Of a DNA stretch of 10,000 bases, positions 6,332-10,000 are shown one piece after another; the first letter of the stretch is position 1, and every line of letters starts with the position of its first letter. Source of the stretch: Candidatus Heimdallarchaeota archaeon (GTDB taxonomy: Archaea; Asgardarchaeota; Heimdallarchaeia; Heimdallarchaeales; Heimdallarchaeaceae); contig JAGLOH010000052.1 in assembly GCA_023139025.1 (NCBI GenBank), positions 1 to 10,000 on the forward strand. The letters are read 5' to 3'. The translations under genes and the position numbers were made by a program. Below the pieces are notes generated by a model, which was not told the DNA's origin, ran no database searches, and saw nothing but the letters and a program-made list of their open reading frames with translations.

Positions 6332-7741
6332 ATGATAAACTTTATCTGTAACAATTACAGATATACCTCCATGAGCTTGTTTAAAACAAATTTTATGAAG
6401 CTCGTTGAAGCATATCTTCAAGACAAAGGCTTTACTGTTGAGATGTGTAATATTTATACAAGAAACGTTGATTTCTATGAGAGCTACAAGAGAGTAATCA
6501 TGTGTGCGTACAAAGATGATTTACTCCTAACTATCCGCGCTAGAAGTGGAGAAGCATCTGATCCATTTAAAGGAACAGATGATCAAATTGAAGCTAAGCT
6601 TCAAGAACCAGCTCTAAAGCTATTAAGCTGTGTTTTATCTTTAAATTCAGGAATGGATCCAATTTATTGTGACAAATTCAAAGGAATGAAAGCTGTTCCT
6701 GTTATTATAATGGAAAAATCTTCTAGAAATCATCCGCTTTACTATTATTTTGATGGGGATGCCAGAGAATCTAAGACTTGGTATAAGAAGAAGAACGTAG
6801 TTTATCTTCCTTGGGATTGGCTACAGGAATTCTGGAATGAGGATTTTAAACTATCGTTAATGGATCAAGGATATGAAGTTTCAGAATCAATCGAACATGA
6901 ACCTGAGATCCATATCAAGCAAGCAATAACTGAAATAGAAGAAGTATTAGCATCTAGAAGAATTGGAATAATGAAATCTATCCATTTAGATAAACCTACT
7001 CTTCCACCATTAGCTCTCACTCTTACTCAAAATGATCAAATGATGATTTTTGTTGTAGATGAACCAGATGATAGTGTTCATCCCAAACTTATGGACTTTG
7101 CAGTTTATCATTTTGGGACAAAAATAGATAAGTTCCCAACTACAGTTAAAGCTATATTCTTCAATATTTCAATAATTGATAAGGATAAAAGTTACATGAA
7201 TCCTTATGTTCCTAAAGATAACAAATTTGTAGAGGATCATTTTGAACATCCAATAGTCATAAAGACAACAACCAAGGGTTTTAAGTTGCTTCTAGAAGCT
7301 GCCACAATTGAAGAATTATCTGCACTTCCACAATTAAGTCCTATTTTAAATCTTGAAATGGGCAGTTTATTGAAGACATCCTCTGGATACTGGTTTACTA
7401 AAGTTTTCAATGAAGCTAAGAAAAAGCTAAAAAATTTCTATTCATCAAAATGCCCCTATTGTTCTAATACTAGTATTTTACATCAAGTCCCAAATTACGC
7501 TGTATCACATCTTAATCTTGATCTCAAACTAACAAAAGAAAATTCATATGTAGTTTATTGTGACGATAAGAGAAATGGGTGTGGCTTAGGATTCATTATA
7601 GTAAAGGATAAGTTTCAAGGTGGTGTTCATGGATTTTTTGTTGGAGGAGACCAACAATATGCACATGAAGTTGATAATGCTAGAAGGCAAATTCAGTCAA
7701 TAGGATTGAAGACACAATCTTTTGTACATATTAAACAGTGA
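6332..7741 (+). CDS. Unrecognised ~469-residue protein with a possible C-terminal zinc ribbon
   Basis: I do not recognise this protein. It is soluble, with no signal peptide or membrane helix. The N-terminal part (about 20-170) alternates predicted strands and helices and ends in the aromatic-rich NVVYLPWDWLQEFW. A middle alpha/beta part (about 225-330) contains LALTLTQNDQMMIFVVDEPD and KAIFFNISIID. A CPYC pair (C374, C377) and C410-x6-C417 near the C-terminus could form one zinc ribbon. ATG 6332 gives the longest reading, but a 9-bp-arm inverted repeat at 6343-6363 lies between it and ATG 6371 (M14). The first 13 residues look unconserved, so 6371 is a serious alternative giving 456 residues. 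It follows the YkgJ-type gene, which may hint at a shared metal-related role. Its stop codon directly abuts that of the DUF35 gene. Confidence 0.83.
   Translation: MINFICNNYRYTSMSLFKTNFMKLVEAYLQDKGFTVEMCNIYTRNVDFYESYKRVIMCAYKDDLLLTIRARSGEASDPFKGTDDQIEAKLQEPALKLLSCVLSLNSGMDPIYCDKFKGMKAVPVIIMEKSSRNHPLYYYFDGDARESKTWYKKKNVVYLPWDWLQEFWNEDFKLSLMDQGYEVSESIEHEPEIHIKQAITEIEEVLASRRIGIMKSIHLDKPTLPPLALTLTQNDQMMIFVVDEPDDSVHPKLMDFAVYHFGTKIDKFPTTVKAIFFNISIIDKDKSYMNPYVPKDNKFVEDHFEHPIVIKTTTKGFKLLLEAATIEELSALPQLSPILNLEMGSLLKTSSGYWFTKVFNEAKKKLKNFYSSKCPYCSNTSILHQVPNYAVSHLNLDLKLTKENSYVVYCDDKRNGCGLGFIIVKDKFQGGVHGFFVGGDQQYAHEVDNARRQIQSIGLKTQSFVHIKQ
6343..6363. promoter_or_regulatory. Inverted repeat at the junction of the YkgJ-type and unknown genes
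   Basis: Perfect arms TATCTGTAA and TTACAGATA are separated by CAA. The repeat ends 7 nt before ATG 6371. It may be an operator or an RNA hairpin near the start of the downstream gene. If translation starts at 6332, it lies inside the coding region. Confidence 0.4.
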
Positions 7742-8131
7742 TTAGATAAGTACAAACTTAAATCCGTACCCAATTAATCCTTCTTCTCCATTTTTTGATA
7801 AAGTTCTGAAAACCATTCGAACTTTCATTCCTTCTGTAAGATCCTCAAGTTTGGTATCGGTAATTTGACCAGTTACCTTAATGCCATCATCTAATTCAAC
7901 AAGACCAATTATATACGGGGCATAAAACATCAATTCTTCTGCGGTCTGAGATACTCTTGTAAAATGAAGAATTTTCCCTGTTTGTGCGAGTTTCAGTTCT
8001 GAAATATCTTCACTCGAGCAGTGAGGACAATATTGAGTGATTGGAAAGCTCTTCTTTTTACATTCCTGACATAAGATTCCCAATGCTAGATATTTCTCTC
8101 TTCTCTCTCTCCATATTTTAGGTGGTTCCAT
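7742..8131 (-). CDS. DUF35 zinc-ribbon/OB-fold protein, CoA-binding partner of thiolase and HMG-CoA synthase
   Basis: 129 residues in the two-part DUF35 layout: an N-terminal helix with a rubredoxin-like zinc ribbon (C21-x2-C24 and C35-x2-C38), then an OB-fold (about 45-129) with GKILHFTRVSQ and PYIIGLVELDDGIKVTGQI. In archaea this protein bridges acetoacetyl-CoA thiolase and HMG-CoA synthase and contributes to a shared CoA-binding site, so that acetoacetyl-CoA passes between them. The gene order here fits that complex. Its ATG overlaps the thiolase TAA by one base (TAATG), and GGAGG lies 10 nt before the ATG, inside the thiolase 3' end; translational coupling is likely. Its TAA abuts the TGA of the convergent gene with no base between them. 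Confidence 0.93.
   Translation of the reverse strand: MEPPKIWRERREKYLALGILCQECKKKSFPITQYCPHCSSEDISELKLAQTGKILHFTRVSQTAEELMFYAPYIIGLVELDDGIKVTGQITDTKLEDLTEGMKVRMVFRTLSKNGEEGLIGYGFKFVLI
7791..7796 (+). terminator. Possible oligo-T terminator for the 469-residue gene
   Basis: T6 preceded by a pyrimidine-rich stretch lies about 50 nt past the stop, inside the 3' end of the convergent DUF35 gene. The two genes leave no intergenic space for a terminator. Confidence 0.3.
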
Positions 8132-9312
8132 TATTTATCATCCTCCATATTTGAAAGTATATGCACTAAAACACTTGCTCCTGTCCCCATTACATTTTGT
8201 GTTAGACCATACTTAATATCATCAACTTGTCTCTTGTTAGCTTCTCTTCTCATTTGCTGGATAATTTCAATAATTTGAGCGATACCTGTTGCACCGAAAG
8301 GATCCCCTCTTGCTTTGAGACCTCCACTGGTATTTACACTAATATCTGAGTTAAGTTGTGTTTTTCCTTCAATTGTAGCTTTACCCCCATCTCCTTTTTG
8401 GAAGAATCCAAGATCTTCTATAGCTAGAATCTCTCCTATCGGATATGAATCATGTACTTCAGCAATACTAATATCCTTCGACGAAATCTGAGCCATTTCA
8501 TAAGCTTTTTTTGATGCAATTTGGGTTGCTAGAAGTGATGATAAGGTTCCCCTATGGTGTAGTGATATTTTATCCGAACTTTGAGCTGAACCTACAACTT
8601 TAACCTTTCTTTCAATTTCCGAGTGGCTTTCCACAAATTCCTTGGAAGCTATTATTACTGCAGCGCTTCCATCACAGTGGGTTGCTGGATCAAATCTTCC
8701 TATAGGGGCTGAAATTCTCTTTGCATTGAGAAATCGTTTTAATGAGATTTCACGTCTGAATTGAGCGATTGGATTATTCACTCCATTCTTGTGGTTTTTG
8801 ACCGGAACTGACGCTAATTGTTCCATGGTTGTATTGAACTCCTTCATATGAGCTTGAGTCATCCAAGCATACAGACTTGTTAACGTGGCCCCTTGCTCAA
8901 ATTCCCATTGATAATCAATTGTACCTCCAAGAATTTTCTCTAGTGTGCTACTATTGACAAAATCACTTAATTTCTCTGTACCTAGTACTGCAATACAGTC
9001 TAGAAGACCACTTTTTATAGCAATGAAAGCTTGATGAAATGCTCCAGCTCCACTTGCATTTCCTACATCAATTTTAGTAATCGGTATGTTCAAATTACAC
9101 TCTCTACTAGCCTCTGCTCCTATGTAGGATTGACCGTTCCTATTTGAAACCAATGACCCAAAATATAAACTCTGAATCAAATCCTTGCTAATCTTTGCAT
9201 CTTGAATAGCTTTAGATAGAGCTTGTGATGCACTGGAACTAGGATTCAGTTCATAGTGCTCTCCAAATTTAGTTATACCATATCCTATAACATAGACTTT
9301 TCTTTTACTCAT
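8131..9312 (-). CDS. Thiolase-like protein of the HMG-CoA synthase operon, lacking canonical catalytic Cys and His
   Basis: A 393-residue archaeal-type thiolase by overall sequence: VIGYGITKFGE at the start, QGATLTSLYAWMTQAHM, VKNHKNGVNNPIAQF (171-185), EVHDSYPIGEILAIEDLGFF (285-304), NTSGGLKARGDPFGATG (327-343) and a C-terminal QNVMGTGASVLVHIL. The position of the nucleophilic Cys, normally ACASG, reads GNASG with N85 (codon AAT at 9058-9060). The GHP histidine is D337 (codon GAT at 8302-8304). HDCF has become HDSY, keeping H287. Normal Claisen chemistry through a Cys-linked acetyl group is therefore unlikely. It may be a structural partner, a regulator or a differently acting enzyme. The gene starts one base after the HMG-CoA synthase stop, with GAGGTG 5 nt before ATG, and overlaps the DUF35 gene by one base. 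The frame is intact. Confidence 0.93.
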   Translation of the reverse strand: MSKRKVYVIGYGITKFGEHYELNPSSSASQALSKAIQDAKISKDLIQSLYFGSLVSNRNGQSYIGAEASRECNLNIPITKIDVGNASGAGAFHQAFIAIKSGLLDCIAVLGTEKLSDFVNSSTLEKILGGTIDYQWEFEQGATLTSLYAWMTQAHMKEFNTTMEQLASVPVKNHKNGVNNPIAQFRREISLKRFLNAKRISAPIGRFDPATHCDGSAAVIIASKEFVESHSEIERKVKVVGSAQSSDKISLHHRGTLSSLLATQIASKKAYEMAQISSKDISIAEVHDSYPIGEILAIEDLGFFQKGDGGKATIEGKTQLNSDISVNTSGGLKARGDPFGATGIAQIIEIIQQMRREANKRQVDDIKYGLTQNVMGTGASVLVHILSNMEDDK

Positions 9313-9313
9313 C

Positions 9314-10000
9314 TTAACACCTCAATATCCCCTTGTATCTAGAATACTTACCATAGTTAATTTCTTCCTTGTTGTTCACATAATATTCAACTGTTAGTGG
9401 ATATGACTTGAGTTCTTCAATCTCATCAGTAATTGAAAATGAAAACGCATCACTTCCAGCGCCACTGCCATATGAAGTCATAAATATTCTATCTCCTGAG
9501 TTAGAATTATTAAGAATATGAGCTAATCCTAACATTGATGAAGCGGAATATGCATTTCCAATGTTTTTGCATATTAAGCTGTTATCTATTTGTTCAGTTG
9601 TAAAACCAAGCATTTTTGCAACTGTAAGTGGAAACTTAGTATTAGGTTGATGAAACGTGACATGATTATAATCTGAAGGTTTAGTTCCAAGTTTTTCCAT
9701 TAATCCTTTTGAAGCATCAACAGTATGTTGGAAGTATGCTGGTTGTCCTGTAAATCTATTCCCATGGGAAGGAAATACTGCTCCTTCTCTTCTCCAAAAG
9801 TCTGGTGTATCTGTAGTGATTGAATACGTCCCCTCTAGCTCCGCTACAACTCTCTCCTTACCAATTAGAAAAGCTGCACTTCCAGCTCCAGTTGTATATT
9901 CTAAAGGATCTCTTGGTTTAGCTTGGCTGTCATCTGAACCTATAGCAAGTCCAAATTTTATCATTTCAGATTTAACTAATCCAAAACACATTTGCATCCC
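9314..10000 (-). CDS. Hydroxymethylglutaryl-CoA synthase, C-terminal ~228 residues (5' end outside window)
   Basis: Condenses acetyl-CoA with acetoacetyl-CoA to HMG-CoA, the committed step toward mevalonate and archaeal isoprenoid lipids. The frame is open to base 10000, and the ATG at 9997 is internal: roughly 120 N-terminal residues, including the catalytic Cys and Glu, are off the window. The visible part matches archaeal HMGCS closely: IKFGLAIGSDDSQ, EYTTGAGSAAFLIG, TTDTPDFWRREG, GNRFTGQPAYF, VTFHQPNTKFP with the catalytic His (codon 9650-9652), GNAYSASSMLGLA, and SYGSGAGSDAFSFSITDEIE. Nothing looks degraded. It precedes the thiolase-like and DUF35 genes, the partners of the known archaeal thiolase/HMGCS complex. 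The operon promoter must lie beyond base 10000. Confidence 0.95.
   Translation of the reverse strand, partial: GMQMCFGLVKSEMIKFGLAIGSDDSQAKPRDPLEYTTGAGSAAFLIGKERVVAELEGTYSITTDTPDFWRREGAVFPSHGNRFTGQPAYFQHTVDASKGLMEKLGTKPSDYNHVTFHQPNTKFPLTVAKMLGFTTEQIDNSLICKNIGNAYSASSMLGLAHILNNSNSGDRIFMTSYGSGAGSDAFSFSITDEIEELKSYPLTVEYYVNNKEEINYGKYSRYKGILRC
9318..9323 (-). promoter_or_regulatory. Ribosome binding site of the thiolase-like gene
   Basis: GAGGTG lies 5 nt before ATG 9312 and overlaps the last codons of HMG-CoA synthase. It is a strong site that points to coupled, roughly stoichiometric translation of the two genes. Confidence 0.7.

Noticed and set aside
6370..6500. Possible PD-(D/E)xK nuclease fold at the N-terminus of the unknown 469-residue protein
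   Set aside because: A helix followed by strands is suggestive, but no D...(D/E)xK triad could be placed, so no nuclease call is made.
8131..9312. Thiolase-like gene as a decaying pseudogene
   Set aside because: The full-length frame, strong ribosome binding site, tight coupling to both neighbours and preserved non-catalytic motifs argue for a maintained protein.
1..10000. CRISPR array, insertion sequence or attachment site
   Set aside because: No spaced direct repeats, transposase-like frames or terminal inverted repeats flanking a gene were seen.

Overview
The window reads as a gene-dense, AT-rich archaeal chromosome segment. The archaeal markers are Trm1 with its zinc knuckle, an archaeal RNase HII with a PIP-box-like tail, archaeal-type HMG-CoA synthase beside a thiolase and a DUF35 protein, GGTGA/GAGGTG ribosome binding sites, and TATA-like boxes about 24 nt before start codons that lack a ribosome binding site. 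The C-terminal fragment at the left edge looks like TFE-beta/RPC34, a factor typical of TACK and Asgard lineages. That lineage is an inference and the exact phylum cannot be fixed from this sequence.

Layout. (1) 1-2849, plus strand: the end of a TFE-beta/RPC34-like Fe-S protein, then rlmE (FtsJ-type rRNA 2'-O-methyltransferase), trm1 (tRNA G26 dimethyltransferase) and rnhB (RNase HII). The last three are tightly packed and probably one operon for RNA modification and nucleic-acid maintenance. (2) 2856-5595, minus strand: a rhomboid protease convergent with rnhB, a roughly 507-residue membrane protein built from five two-helix modules, and a small helical-repeat protein. Each appears to have its own promoter. 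(3) 5605-5792: a divergent intergenic region with TATA-like boxes and a near-perfect 20-bp palindrome. (4) 5793-7741, plus strand: a YkgJ-type CxxCxxCC protein followed by an unrecognised protein of about 469 residues with a possible C-terminal zinc ribbon; a second 9-bp-arm inverted repeat lies at their junction. (5) 7742-10000, minus strand: an operon in the order HMG-CoA synthase (N-terminus off the window), thiolase-like protein, DUF35 zinc-ribbon/OB-fold protein. In archaea these three proteins form the complex that makes HMG-CoA for isoprenoid lipids.

The most notable point is in that operon. The thiolase-like protein is otherwise a clear archaeal thiolase, but it has Asn where the nucleophilic Cys should be and Asp where the His of the GHP motif should be. 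The HMG-CoA synthase keeps its HQPN histidine. The operon may therefore encode a structural, regulatory or re-purposed thiolase subunit. Other points of interest are the five-fold repeat of the membrane protein, the two palindromes, and the tail-to-tail gene pairs that leave no room for separate terminators.
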